Shown in pieces: positions 7,281 to 15,095 of a stretch of 17,559 nucleotides of DNA. The stretch is from Berkiella sp964502705 (GTDB lineage: Bacteria > Pseudomonadota > Gammaproteobacteria > Berkiellales > Berkiellaceae), in assembly GCA_964502705.1 (NCBI GenBank), contig CAZCXZ010000071.1, forward strand, positions 1-17,559. Reading direction: 5' to 3'. The notes below the pieces were generated by a model. That model searched no databases. It had not been told where the DNA came from and saw nothing but the letters and a program-made list of their open reading frames with translations. Made by a program: the position numbers and the translations under genes. Position 1 is the first letter of the stretch, and the number at the start of each line of letters is the position of its first letter.

Positions 7281-8365
7281 CTCTTGCCAATGAGGGTATT
7301 GGTTCAAGTCGGCTGTTTATTCATGCCCCCAATATTCATCAAGGAGGCGGCAAGTCTTTGCTTTGGGCGATTATCCAGTCGTTGTCTGTTTCAGGGGCAC
7401 CTGTGTTGGTGCTAGATGATCGACTAGAGCCGCCTGGCGAAATACCAAAAAACATACAAATAAAAAAAGTATTGCCAACAATTCTGCATCGCACAATGGC
7501 TGAGAGATGGCTGAGGACTAATGTCAAAACACAGGATACTCTGCTTTGCTTGGGAAATTTGCCACCGTTGTTTAAATCAAAAGGACGAGTGGTTGTATTT
7601 CTCCAAAATCGTTATTTGATCGATGAAGTGGATTTAAATGGATTTTCGCTCCAGACCCGTTTGCGAATTAATATCGAGCGGCTATGGTTGTATCTAAAAA
7701 TGAGAAATGCAAGTGAATTTATCGTGCAGACGCAAACGATGAAGAAACTTCTAGAAAAAAAAGTAAATGGAATTGTGCCCATTCGAATTCTGCCTTTTTC
7801 TAAAAATCCCAGTGGCTACATGCGCAGTAGCTTTAAACGAAAAGAGAGATTAAATAAATTTGACTTTGTCTATGTCGCGTCTGGTGAAGCACATAAAAAC
7901 CATCGAATTTTATTGCAAGCCTGGTCTCTATTGGCTGCTGAAGGATTGTTTCCGTCACTGTGCCTGACATTGAGTCATGTCAAATTTGACAGCCTATCTC
8001 GAGAAATTGAGAGTATGCGCCTGCGCGATGGATTGGCGGTTACCAATGTGGGAGAGTTATCGCATGAAGATATCATGGTGCTTTATGAATCTGCGGGGGC
8101 ATTAATTTACCCTTCAAAATTGGAATCTTTTGGATTACCTTTGATTGAAGCCAGCCAGCTGGGCTTGCCGATACTGGCGTCAGAATTGGATTATGTAAGA
8201 GATTTAATTAACCCCGAACAGAGCTTCGATCCAAAATCCGCCACATCAATTGCTAGGGCCGTAAAAAGATTCATGAAAATCGATGATACTGATGCAGCGG
8301 TTGTATTGAATGCCGGTGAATTTATTGGCGAAATTTTACGTTTTGACTACGGCGTCTCGGGGTGA
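7277..8365 (+). CDS. Family 4 glycosyltransferase
   Basis: A 362-residue GT-B enzyme. The N-terminal IHQGGGKSLLW (20-30) is a glycine-rich acceptor-side loop. The C-terminal Glycos_transf_1 domain starts at FVYVASGEAHKNHRILLQAW (197-216). It contains ALIYPSKLESFGLPLIEAS, in which E283 and E291 form the EX7E nucleotide-sugar motif, then LGLPILASE (296-303). It probably adds a sugar to the lipid-linked repeat on the cytoplasmic side; donor and acceptor are unknown. It overlaps the preceding fusion gene by 4 bases (ATGA), so it is coupled to it. The gene is markedly A+T-rich (for example, 19 of 60 bases are G or C at 7441-7500), with many AAA, ATT and TTA codons. Genes from 10232 on are much richer in G+C, suggesting separate acquisition. 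Confidence 0.87.
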   Translation: MTLANEGIGSSRLFIHAPNIHQGGGKSLLWAIIQSLSVSGAPVLVLDDRLEPPGEIPKNIQIKKVLPTILHRTMAERWLRTNVKTQDTLLCLGNLPPLFKSKGRVVVFLQNRYLIDEVDLNGFSLQTRLRINIERLWLYLKMRNASEFIVQTQTMKKLLEKKVNGIVPIRILPFSKNPSGYMRSSFKRKERLNKFDFVYVASGEAHKNHRILLQAWSLLAAEGLFPSLCLTLSHVKFDSLSREIESMRLRDGLAVTNVGELSHEDIMVLYESAGALIYPSKLESFGLPLIEASQLGLPILASELDYVRDLINPEQSFDPKSATSIARAVKRFMKIDDTDAAVVLNAGEFIGEILRFDYGVSG

Positions 8366-8368
8366 CTA

Positions 8369-8503
8369 ATGATGTGCGCTGAAAGGTGCCTTGATGCAAG
8401 CGGTAGAATATCTTCCCCAACAGTTGAGCTTGGAAAAATGTCTAAATTGATTGCTCCTTATTTAAGGAGTGCGGGTGTGATTATTTATTCTTCCATCAAC
8501 TGA
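8369..8503 (+). CDS. Small ORF of unknown function (44 residues)
   Basis: This frame opens with tandem ATGs at 8369 and 8372, three bases after the preceding glycosyltransferase stop, and ends with TGA at 8501-8503. The product begins MMCAERCLDASGRISS and ends RSAGVIIYSSIN. No domain is recognised. There is no convincing ribosome-binding site, although translation could continue from the upstream gene. It could be a short real gene, the remnant of a decayed glycan gene, or chance. The A+T-rich stretch up to the polymerase start is otherwise without a gene longer than about 45 codons. Confidence 0.22.
   Translation: MMCAERCLDASGRISSPTVELGKMSKLIAPYLRSAGVIIYSSIN
8454..8469 (+). repeat. Short inverted repeat (6-bp stem, 4-base loop)
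   Basis: CTCCTT at 8454-8459 and AAGGAG at 8464-8469 are perfect complements separated by ATTT. The 3' arm is a Shine-Dalgarno-like sequence that would be hidden in the hairpin. There is no following T-run, so it is not a typical intrinsic terminator. It lies in the sparsely coding gap between the GT4 gene and the polymerase. Confidence 0.35.
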
Positions 8504-8522
8504 TGCTCTTGGTGGCAAGTTG

Positions 8523-8528
8523 AAGGAG
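8523..8528 (+). promoter_or_regulatory. Strong ribosome-binding site for the 42-codon ORF
   Basis: AAGGAG lies seven bases before the ATG at 8536, close to the ideal Shine-Dalgarno sequence and spacing. It is better than the sites of most genes in this window, including the polymerase, whose own ATG at 8664 has only a weak AAAAG upstream. This supports real initiation at 8536. Confidence 0.5.
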
Positions 8529-8535
8529 TAGGGCT

Positions 8536-8664
8536 ATGTGGAGTCAGGGCCTAGATAGATATCTAAAGGCTCTTTTATATACGCATACGGAATTTTCGTT
8601 GACGTATTTTTCCCTTGGCAGGTGGGTGTATGTCGATTTTACTTTGCCTTTGAAAAGAATCTAA
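8536..8664 (+). CDS. Small ORF upstream of and coupled to the polymerase (42 residues)
   Basis: The ATG at 8536 follows AAGGAG with a 7-base spacer. The frame runs 42 codons to a TAA at 8662-8664 that shares its last base with the polymerase ATG (TAATG). The product begins MWSQGLDRYLKALLY and ends YVDFTLPLKRI. It is rich in aromatic and basic residues and belongs to no family I recognise. Good initiation signals and the stop/start overlap suggest it is translated and may deliver ribosomes to the polymerase start, which has a poor site of its own. Alternatives are a leader peptide, a fragment of a decayed gene, or chance. Confidence 0.4.
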   Translation: MWSQGLDRYLKALLYTHTEFSLTYFSLGRWVYVDFTLPLKRI

Positions 8665-10244
8665 TGACCAGTAAATTTTTTTTATGGAATTCAATTCCCA
8701 ATATAATTATTATTGTGGGATTGGTTTTTTATTTGTATAAGAGGAACAGTATTGGTTCGGTTGTAGTGGCCATGTTTTTCTACCTCAGTCTGCATGGGGG
8801 ATATGCAGTTTTTGCTGCGGCTACTGGCGATGGAATAAATACCCTGAACGCCCTGCACTACGAAAGTAGTGATTTGGGCGTGAAGCTGGTTGGCGCCTGT
8901 TTTTTAGCCTATTGCAGTGTTCTTTTGTGGCTGCGCATGAAAAATCCGGTAGAGGCGGTCCGAAGCAGCATTTTTTCCAGGCCAGCTCTCACTCTCTTGC
9001 CCATTTTTTTCCTTGCGTGCATGGTCTATGGTGCTGCGAATCTTGCCGAAATGACTTCAGGGCAGTTTTACACGGCTATGAAGGAGTCTATATTTGCCGT
9101 CTGCATGTGGGCAGGGGCAAACATATTTGCTATTGTAATAAAACAGGGGCTTGAATACTTTGACTATTGCCGCAAAGACTGGCTCATTGCATTGGGTGTG
9201 CTGGGCGTATTGATGATAGGCATTGGTTTTTATGAAATCGTTACTGGAGTGATCTGGGCCGGGACCTATTATTCCTCCGGATTTTCGTATCGAACCAGCG
9301 GTACATTGTTTAATCCAAATGTCCTGGGATTCTGGTGCGCACTGGTGGCGGCGCTGATTTCACTGGTATTTCACCTCCAATGGATTTCTCGTCGCGCAAC
9401 TTTTGGATGCATGATGGCTGTCATCTGTTTGCTTGTTTTGTCCTCCTCCAGAAGCGGGCTCATGCTTTCCATTGTGAATCTCGCGGTAGTTTCCTCAATT
9501 CTTTTCCTGAGCAGGAAATTGGTGCAAAAAAATATGTTTGATCAGGTCTGGCCCTTTGGCGCTTTTGTGCTTGCATTTGCTGTTTCCGCCTTAGTTATCG
9601 AATCCTCAAGCCCGTCAACGTATCTCGCCGTAAATACCCTTTACGCAAACTTGCAAAGATTTTTGCAGTTGCCTGCTGATATGTTTTGGATATTAATGAT
9701 AAAAGTCATATTTCCGGTCATGCAAAAAATAGAACCCTTTTTGGCATCTTTTCTTGAATGGTTGCCTCAAAATACTTTGAGCGAAAAAGTCATGAACTCT
9801 TTGCCGGCGGTTTTTGGGGATTTATCAAAGAGTATAGAGACAGCTGCTAGTACGCATGAGTCCCGGAAAATAATGGAATCCATAAGTGGCCGAGTATCGT
9901 CACAATACACAAGCGATAATTCCTTTGTCTCGATATACGCTATCGGCGGGCCCGTATCGCTTGCGTTCTGGCTGTGTCAGTGGGGTATTCTTTTCTGGAT
10001 AGGTATCAAAAAAAGCATAACGTCGCCCGGAGTTTTATCCGCCCATGCCTTGGGAGCACTTGTTTTGTGTTTTGCTTCTGGTTTTTTTCTCAGAACCCCA
10101 CAGCTATTTCCTACCTGGATATTTCTTGCAATGGTGCTGGGCGCCTGCTTGTGCTGGTGGTCAATCGCGAAGGATTCAACCGGATCGAGGCCAGGCAAGC
10201 GCCTCAAATTTCCTGAAACAGATAATAGAACGTGCGTATCCTGA
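8664..10244 (+). CDS. wzy: O-antigen polymerase/ligase-like membrane protein (Wzy-like)
   Basis: A 526-residue, strongly hydrophobic protein with roughly ten or more predicted membrane segments. The central region carries the Wzy_C family pattern: YRTSGTLFNPNVLGFW (209-224), then a membrane helix and SSSRSGLMLSI (260-270). A long, non-membrane loop of about 100 residues (roughly 300-430) precedes the last helices and is probably periplasmic, as in Wzy and WaaL proteins. Its place within the repeat-unit locus favours Wzy, which polymerises undecaprenyl-linked repeats at the periplasmic face. Sequence alone cannot exclude a ligase. The frame extends to a GTG at 8622, but ATG 8664 is preferred because it overlaps the preceding small-ORF stop. 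Its 3' end overlaps the next gene by 13 bases. Confidence 0.8.
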   Translation: MTSKFFLWNSIPNIIIIVGLVFYLYKRNSIGSVVVAMFFYLSLHGGYAVFAAATGDGINTLNALHYESSDLGVKLVGACFLAYCSVLLWLRMKNPVEAVRSSIFSRPALTLLPIFFLACMVYGAANLAEMTSGQFYTAMKESIFAVCMWAGANIFAIVIKQGLEYFDYCRKDWLIALGVLGVLMIGIGFYEIVTGVIWAGTYYSSGFSYRTSGTLFNPNVLGFWCALVAALISLVFHLQWISRRATFGCMMAVICLLVLSSSRSGLMLSIVNLAVVSSILFLSRKLVQKNMFDQVWPFGAFVLAFAVSALVIESSSPSTYLAVNTLYANLQRFLQLPADMFWILMIKVIFPVMQKIEPFLASFLEWLPQNTLSEKVMNSLPAVFGDLSKSIETAASTHESRKIMESISGRVSSQYTSDNSFVSIYAIGGPVSLAFWLCQWGILFWIGIKKSITSPGVLSAHALGALVLCFASGFFLRTPQLFPTWIFLAMVLGACLCWWSIAKDSTGSRPGKRLKFPETDNRTCVS

Positions 10245-11464
10245 TCGTTAGCCAATACTTCTGGCCGGAAAGTTTTCGTATCAATGACTTGGTCAAAACC
10301 TTGACCGAAAAAGGCATGGAGGTCGATGTACTGACCGGAAAGCCAAACTATCCTGAAGGGCGCATTCATTCCGGCTATCGCATGTGGGGCTGCCAAGTCG
10401 AATCCTGGAGTGGGGCAACCCTCTACCGAGTTCCCTTGATCCCACGCGGAGGAAAAGGTGCGCTCCGGCTGGGCGCCAATTATCTTTCGTTCATTTTTTC
10501 GGGTCTGCTTGTCGGGCCTTGGCTGTTACGGGGCCGGAGCTACGACGCGATCTTTGTTTATGGTGTCTCTCCCATTTTCCAAGCTATTCCTGCCCTTCTA
10601 CTGGGCTGGCTCAAGCGGAGCCCCGTGCTTGTTTGGGTGCAGGATTTGTGGCCGGAGAGCTTAAAAGCCACGGGCTACGTTAACAATCCCCGGGTGCTCG
10701 CATTTTTTGGGTGGATGGTTGGCCGCGTTTACAGGTGTGCCGACGTGTTATTGGCGCAGTCCCGCGCATTCCTTCCCTTTATCAATGCGCTGGCGCCGGG
10801 CAGAACCGTAAGGTATTACCCCAATTCTGTTGACGATACATTCGGTGCGCCTTCCACAGTCGTATTGCCGCAGATCCCGGTGCTCGACCAGGGATTTCCG
10901 GTTGTTTTTGCGGGCAACATAGGTGTGGGTCAAGCGGTGGAAGTGATTGTTGAAGCCGCCTGCCTGCTGCAAAGCCACACCGATATCTGCTTTGTGATGA
11001 TCGGTGAGGGTAGCCGCCGGGACTGGATGTGTGAACAGGTGAAAGTGCGGGGATTGACCAACCTTCATCTGCCGGGGCGGTATCCTGTTGAAACTATGCC
11101 CGGTCTGATGCAGAAGGCTGGCGCCTTGCTGGTCTCACTGGCGGATGAACCCATTTTTGCCGCTACAGTTCCCAACAAGGTGCAGGCCTACCTGGCCTCC
11201 GGCAGGCCTGTCGTCGCGTCCTTGAATGGAGAAGGCGCACGTGTTATCAATGAGGCTCGGGCTGGTTTGACGTGTCCTGCGGGTGATGCAAGGGCGTTGG
11301 CTGCCGCTGTCCTCACGCTGTTTCAAATGTCAGCGGCTGACCGTGCACAGCTTGGCGAGAACGGCCGGCGTCACTTCAGGAATCATTTTGATCACAACGT
11401 GCTGACGGATCAGCTGATTGGGCATCTTCAAGCGGCGTCTGACAACCACAGGAAACAACAATGA
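10232..11464 (+). CDS. wbuB: WbuB-type glycosyltransferase (N-acetyl-6-deoxy-L-hexosamine transferase)
   Basis: A 410-residue GT4 enzyme. RILIVSQYFWPESFRINDL (2-20) and LTGKPNYPEG (34-43) are signatures of WbuB. WVQDLWPESL (135-144) is the conserved central motif, FAGNIGVGQ (226-234) begins the donor domain, and VPNKVQAYLASGRPVVAS (313-330) closes the nucleotide-sugar site. WbuB of E. coli O26 is known as an L-FucNAc transferase and is encoded beside fnlABC. Here it sits just before the related cassette for a UDP-L-6-deoxy-HexNAc, so that sugar is the likely donor. The start is GTG at 10232, inside the polymerase 3' end; no ATG fits the conserved N-terminus. The stop overlaps the next start as ATGA, so coupling is likely. 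Confidence 0.88.
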   Translation: MRILIVSQYFWPESFRINDLVKTLTEKGMEVDVLTGKPNYPEGRIHSGYRMWGCQVESWSGATLYRVPLIPRGGKGALRLGANYLSFIFSGLLVGPWLLRGRSYDAIFVYGVSPIFQAIPALLLGWLKRSPVLVWVQDLWPESLKATGYVNNPRVLAFFGWMVGRVYRCADVLLAQSRAFLPFINALAPGRTVRYYPNSVDDTFGAPSTVVLPQIPVLDQGFPVVFAGNIGVGQAVEVIVEAACLLQSHTDICFVMIGEGSRRDWMCEQVKVRGLTNLHLPGRYPVETMPGLMQKAGALLVSLADEPIFAATVPNKVQAYLASGRPVVASLNGEGARVINEARAGLTCPAGDARALAAAVLTLFQMSAADRAQLGENGRRHFRNHFDHNVLTDQLIGHLQAASDNHRKQQ

Positions 11465-12315
11465 AAATTCTAGTGCTGGGAGCCAGCGGCATGATTGGAA
11501 GTGCCATGGTTCGTGTGCTTGGCGAGAACAGCGCGTGGGAGGTTTTCGGTACCCTGCGATCCGCGGATGCAAAGCGCTTTTTCCTGTCTGCCGTTGCCGG
11601 CAAACTGCTGCCCGGCGTAGATATTGACAATCAGGATGCACTTTTGCGGGTCTTCTCAGGGGTGCGGCCGGATGTGGTCATCAATTGCATCGGATTGACG
11701 AAACACCACAAGGAATCCGACGATCCCGTCCTGGCGATCCCGATCAATGCCTTGTTGCCTCATCGCATCGCTGAAGTCTGTGCTGTGGCGCGTGCCAGAC
11801 TGATTCACGTGAGCACGGATTGCGTGTTTTCCGGCTTGAAAGGCTCCTATGTCGAGGGTGACCCTGCGGATGCGCGCGACGTCTATGGAAAGACAAAGTT
11901 TTTGGGTGAAGTGGATTATCCGCATGCCGTTACCCTACGCACATCCACCATTGGCCATGAATTCCAAAGCACCCATGGGCTCCTCGAATGGTTTTTGTCG
12001 AAGGAAGGAAAATGCAAGGGTTTTGAGCGAGCCATTTTTTCCGGCTTGCCGAGTACGGTGTTTGCACAGGTTGTGCGCGACGTAGTGATTCCACGCACGG
12101 ATCTTTCCGGCTTGTATCATGTCGGGGCCGAAGCCATTAACAAATATGAATTGCTACGCCTGATCGCAAAGGTTTATGGCAAGTCAATAGAGGTAATTCG
12201 TGATGAGTCCTTCGCGATTGACCGTTCCCTGGATTCCGAACTTTTCTCCCGGAAAACCGGTTACATCGCACCTTCATGGCCGGAGTTAATTCAATCCATG
12301 TACGCATCACGATAA
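11461..12315 (+). CDS. RmlD-like NDP-4-keto-6-deoxyhexose reductase (WbvR-like)
   Basis: A 284-residue SDR of the dTDP-4-dehydrorhamnose reductase superfamily. LVLGASGMIGSAM (4-16) is the cofactor loop, VVINCIGLT (72-80) the following strand, STDCVFSG (118-125) the catalytic Ser/Thr segment and YGKTK (142-146) the YxxxK pair. TSTIGHE (161-167) contributes to the substrate pocket. It lacks the roughly 90-residue C-terminal cupin of FnlB/CapF, which carries the C3-epimerase step of UDP-L-FucNAc synthesis. The stand-alone form matches WbvR-type reductases, which reduce the FnlA-type intermediate to UDP-L-RhaNAc before C2 epimerisation to UDP-L-QuiNAc. That assignment is based on architecture and neighbours. 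It overlaps the glycosyltransferase by 4 bases and precedes the dehydratase by 15. Confidence 0.8.
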   Translation: MKILVLGASGMIGSAMVRVLGENSAWEVFGTLRSADAKRFFLSAVAGKLLPGVDIDNQDALLRVFSGVRPDVVINCIGLTKHHKESDDPVLAIPINALLPHRIAEVCAVARARLIHVSTDCVFSGLKGSYVEGDPADARDVYGKTKFLGEVDYPHAVTLRTSTIGHEFQSTHGLLEWFLSKEGKCKGFERAIFSGLPSTVFAQVVRDVVIPRTDLSGLYHVGAEAINKYELLRLIAKVYGKSIEVIRDESFAIDRSLDSELFSRKTGYIAPSWPELIQSMYASR

Positions 12316-12330
12316 TGCGAGAGTCAAATC

Positions 12331-13341
12331 ATGTTCGATAACAAAGTATTAATGATCACAGGCGGTACGGGCTCTTTTGGCCATGCCGTGCTGAAGCGTT
12401 TCCTGTCAACCGATGTTCGGGAAATCCGGATCTTCAGCCGCGATGAAAAAAAACAGGAGGAGATGCGGCTCGGCCTGAACAATGAAAAGCTCAAGTTCTA
12501 CATCGGCGATATCCGCAATTACGGCAGCATTCTCCAGGCGATGAAGGGTGTGGACTACGTATTCCACGCGGCGGCACTCAAACAGGTGCCTTCATGCGAG
12601 TTCTATCCGATGGAGGCTGTGTTAACCAACGTTATTGGCGCTGAAAATGTCATGAATGCCGCCATCGAGAAAGGAGTGGAGCGCGTGGTGGTGCTCAGTA
12701 CGGACAAGGCGGTTTATCCCATCAATGCCATGGGCGTGTCAAAAGCCATGATGGAGAAATTGATGGTGGCGAAGGCGCGCATGCAAAATGAGGGCGAAAC
12801 CGTGCTCTGCGCAACGCGCTACGGTAACGTGATGGCTTCTCGCGGCTCTGTCATTCCCCTGTTTGTCTCTCAACTGCAGGAAGGCAAGCCTCTCACGATC
12901 ACCGACCCCGGCATGACCCGCTTCCTCATGTCGCTCGACGATTCGGTGAACCTGGTGCTGCATGCGTTTGAGCATGGTAAACAGGGCGACATTTTTGTCC
13001 AGAAAGCGCCAGCTTCAACGGTTGCGGACCTTGCTCAGGCGCTGATTTCGTTGTTTCCGGGGAAAAGCTCGGTGCGTACCATCGGCACCCGCCACGGCGA
13101 AAAGCTTTATGAAACCCTGGTGTCCAGGGAGGAGATGGCAAGGGTGGATGACATGGGCGACTACTACCGCATCCCGGCTGACAACCGGGACCTCAACTAC
13201 GCCAAATACTTCAGCGATGGGGAAGAGAAAATTTCCCATCTTGACGATTACACATCGCACAACACCCAGTTGCTGGATGTTGCGCAGATCAAAACCCTGC
13301 TGAAAAAGCTGGACTTCATTCAGGAAAAACTCAATGCTTAA
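12331..13341 (+). CDS. fnlA: UDP-GlcNAc 4,6-dehydratase, 5-inverting (CapE/FnlA/WbvB type)
   Basis: A 336-residue soluble SDR, the usual length for CapE/FnlA. TGGTGSFG (10-17) binds the cofactor, HAAALKQVPSCE (79-90) is the conserved substrate loop, and LSTDKAVYPINAMGVSK (122-138) contains the family's unusual catalytic pair. The normal Tyr is replaced by M134, with K138, and K126 also present as in CapE. There is no membrane region, which distinguishes it from the WbpM-type protein further downstream. The family converts UDP-GlcNAc to a 4-keto-6-deoxy-L-hexosamine nucleotide by dehydration with C5 (and C3) epimerisation. It heads the pathway shared with the adjacent reductase and 2-epimerase. 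A weak GAGAG sequence precedes the start. The 3' end overlaps the epimerase by 8 bases. Confidence 0.92.
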   Translation: MFDNKVLMITGGTGSFGHAVLKRFLSTDVREIRIFSRDEKKQEEMRLGLNNEKLKFYIGDIRNYGSILQAMKGVDYVFHAAALKQVPSCEFYPMEAVLTNVIGAENVMNAAIEKGVERVVVLSTDKAVYPINAMGVSKAMMEKLMVAKARMQNEGETVLCATRYGNVMASRGSVIPLFVSQLQEGKPLTITDPGMTRFLMSLDDSVNLVLHAFEHGKQGDIFVQKAPASTVADLAQALISLFPGKSSVRTIGTRHGEKLYETLVSREEMARVDDMGDYYRIPADNRDLNYAKYFSDGEEKISHLDDYTSHNTQLLDVAQIKTLLKKLDFIQEKLNA

Positions 13342-14455
13342 GGTCATGACGATTGTTGGTACACGTCCGGAGCTCATCAAGATGAGCCGCGTGATTGCTG
13401 AGCTCGACAAGCACACCCGCCATGTGCTGGTACACACAGGTCAGAATTACGATTACGAGCTCAACCAGATCTTTTTCGAGGATCTACAGATCCGAAAACC
13501 CGACTATTTCCTGGGTGCGGTCGGCGAGACGGCGGCCCAGACCATTGGGCAGGTGATCATCAAGGCGGACGAGGTGTTCGAGAAGGAAAAACCGGATGCG
13601 GTATTGCTTTATGGCGATACCAATTCCTGCCTCGCGGTGATCTCGGCGAAGCGGCGCAAGATTCCGGTCTTCCACATGGAGGCGGGAAACAGATGCTTCG
13701 ACCAGAGGGTGCCTGAAGAGTTGAACCGCAAGGTTCTGGATCACCTCAGCGACATCAACCTCGTTCTGACCGAGCACGCGAGGCGGTATTTGATCGCGGA
13801 GGGTATCCGCCCTGAAACCATTATTAAAACCGGCTCTCACATGGATGAGGTCCTGAAGCATTACATGCCGGGCATAGAGGCATCGGATGTGCTGGGACGC
13901 CTTGGCCTCAAATCCAAGCAGTTTTTTGTAGTCAGTGCGCACCGGGAAGAAAATGTGGACACGTCGGAAAATCTCCGCGATCTGGTCACAACCCTGAACC
14001 TTCTCGCCAGTACCTACGGGTACCCCATCATTGTTTCCACCCATCCACGCACACGCAAGCGACTGGATGCGTTGGAGCTGACCGACATCGACCCCTTGAT
14101 CGATTTTGCGAAACCATTCGGCTTCTTTGATTTTGTCAAATTGCAGATGGAATCGATGTGTGTGATTTCAGACAGTGGCACCATCACCGAAGAAGCCTCA
14201 TTGCTGAATTTGCCGGCCATAACGATCCGTTATGCGCACGAGCGTCCTGAAGGCATGGACGAGGGTATTCTGATCATGTGTGGGCTCAAGTCGCAGGAAG
14301 TTCTGGATGCGGTAAAGGTGGTATGTGAGCAATCTGCCGAACACGGGCCGATGCGCCCGGTTGCGGACTATGCGTCTGCGGACGTATCGCGAAAAATTGT
14401 TCGTTTGGTACTCAGTTATACGGGTTATATCAACCGCGTTGTCTGGCGCAAATGA
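13334..14455 (+). CDS. fnlC: UDP-N-acetyl-L-hexosamine 2-epimerase (WecB/FnlC/WbvD type)
   Basis: A 373-residue GT-B-like epimerase of the UDP-GlcNAc 2-epimerase family. VGTRPELIKM (8-17) and HTGQNYDYELNQIFF (34-48) form the N-terminal substrate site. LLYGDTNSCL (91-100), FHMEAGNRCFDQRVPEELNR (113-132), SAHREEN and SDSGTITEEASLLNLPAITIR hold the catalytic acid/base and nucleotide-binding residues. The variant HMEAGNRCFDQRVPEE, with an extra Cys compared with WecB-type HxEAGLR, is typical of FnlC/WbjD/CapG proteins. These act on UDP-L-6-deoxy-N-acetylhexosamines rather than UDP-GlcNAc. Given the neighbouring reductase, the product is probably UDP-L-QuiNAc; UDP-L-FucNAc is the alternative. It overlaps the dehydratase gene by 8 bases, suggesting coordinated translation. 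Confidence 0.9.
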   Translation: MLKVMTIVGTRPELIKMSRVIAELDKHTRHVLVHTGQNYDYELNQIFFEDLQIRKPDYFLGAVGETAAQTIGQVIIKADEVFEKEKPDAVLLYGDTNSCLAVISAKRRKIPVFHMEAGNRCFDQRVPEELNRKVLDHLSDINLVLTEHARRYLIAEGIRPETIIKTGSHMDEVLKHYMPGIEASDVLGRLGLKSKQFFVVSAHREENVDTSENLRDLVTTLNLLASTYGYPIIVSTHPRTRKRLDALELTDIDPLIDFAKPFGFFDFVKLQMESMCVISDSGTITEEASLLNLPAITIRYAHERPEGMDEGILIMCGLKSQEVLDAVKVVCEQSAEHGPMRPVADYASADVSRKIVRLVLSYTGYINRVVWRK

Positions 14456-14477
14456 CGCCCGTTTCCCTGTTTGCCTG

Positions 14478-15038
14478 ATGAAGCGTTTGTTTGACCTGTC
14501 GCTGGCAGTTCTGGCGATATGTATTTTCGCTTTGCCGCTACTGTTGTTGGCCTTGGCAGTCAAACTGACGTCTCCGGGTCCTGTCCTGTACTGGTCGGAC
14601 CGCGTGGGATGGCGGAACATGATTTTCAGGATGCCGAAGTTCCGCAGCATGAAAACTGGGACGCCTGCGGTCGCGACCCATTTACTTGCTGATGCGAATA
14701 GTTATCTCACGCCGATCGGCAGCTTTTTACGGAAAAGCAGCTTGGATGAATTGCCCCAGTTATGGAGTATCGTCAAGGGCGACATGAGTTTTGTCGGACC
14801 CCGGCCAGCATTGTTTAATCAGCATGATTTGATCGAATTGCGCACGCGCAATGGTATTCATAATCTGTTGCCAGGTCTGACAGGGTGGGCTCAGGTCAAT
14901 GGACGCGATGAGTTGCCAATACCGCAGAAAGTGGCGCTTGAGATTGAATATCTGAATAAAAAATCTTCCTGGTTGGACCTGAAAATTATCTGCTTGACAT
15001 TTTTAAAGGTTTTGAGAAGAGACAATGTCATGCACTAG
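14478..15038 (+). CDS. Initiating undecaprenyl-phosphate sugar phosphotransferase (small monotopic PGT)
   Basis: A 186-residue protein, the size of minimal PglC-like phosphoglycosyltransferases. A single hydrophobic N-terminal re-entrant helix (MKRLFDLSLAVLAICIFALP onward, 1-30) is followed by SPGPVLYWSDRVGW (32-45). KFRSM (54-58), SSLDELPQLWSIVKGDMSFVGPRP (87-110) with the catalytic D90-E91 pair, and PGLTGWAQVNGRDEL (132-146) complete the domain. It transfers a sugar-1-phosphate from a UDP-sugar to undecaprenyl phosphate to start each repeat unit. The long N-terminal membrane domain of WcaJ/WbaP is absent. The frame extends upstream into the epimerase gene, but ATG 14478, 22 bases after that stop, matches the family start. 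The first sugar may be the product of the downstream WbpM-type dehydratase. Confidence 0.92.
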   Translation: MKRLFDLSLAVLAICIFALPLLLLALAVKLTSPGPVLYWSDRVGWRNMIFRMPKFRSMKTGTPAVATHLLADANSYLTPIGSFLRKSSLDELPQLWSIVKGDMSFVGPRPALFNQHDLIELRTRNGIHNLLPGLTGWAQVNGRDELPIPQKVALEIEYLNKKSSWLDLKIICLTFLKVLRRDNVMH

Positions 15039-15047
15039 GATTATGAT
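15019..15047 (+). promoter_or_regulatory. Possible promoter for the H-NS-like gene
   Basis: GAGACA (15019-15024, four of six bases of the -35 consensus) and TATGAT (15042-15047, five of six of the -10 consensus) are separated by 17 bases. They overlap the 3' end of the phosphotransferase gene and lie about 50 bases before the H-NS-like start. A perfect TTGACA at 14994-14999 is also present but has no good -10 box at the right distance. Confidence 0.3.
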
Positions 15048-15095
15048 TTTTCGTAAATTCCATTTGAGCGTTTTAAATCAATGAAAGGTGCCGGC

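Noticed and set aside
8622..8663. GTG start for the polymerase at 8622
   Set aside because: The ATG at 8664 overlaps the preceding small-ORF stop as TAATG, and the extra 14 residues add no membrane segment or conserved feature.
14325..14477. N-terminal extension of the small phosphoglycosyltransferase into the epimerase gene
   Set aside because: The extension has no membrane domain of the WcaJ/WbaP kind, and the family's conserved N-terminus begins at the Met at 14478.
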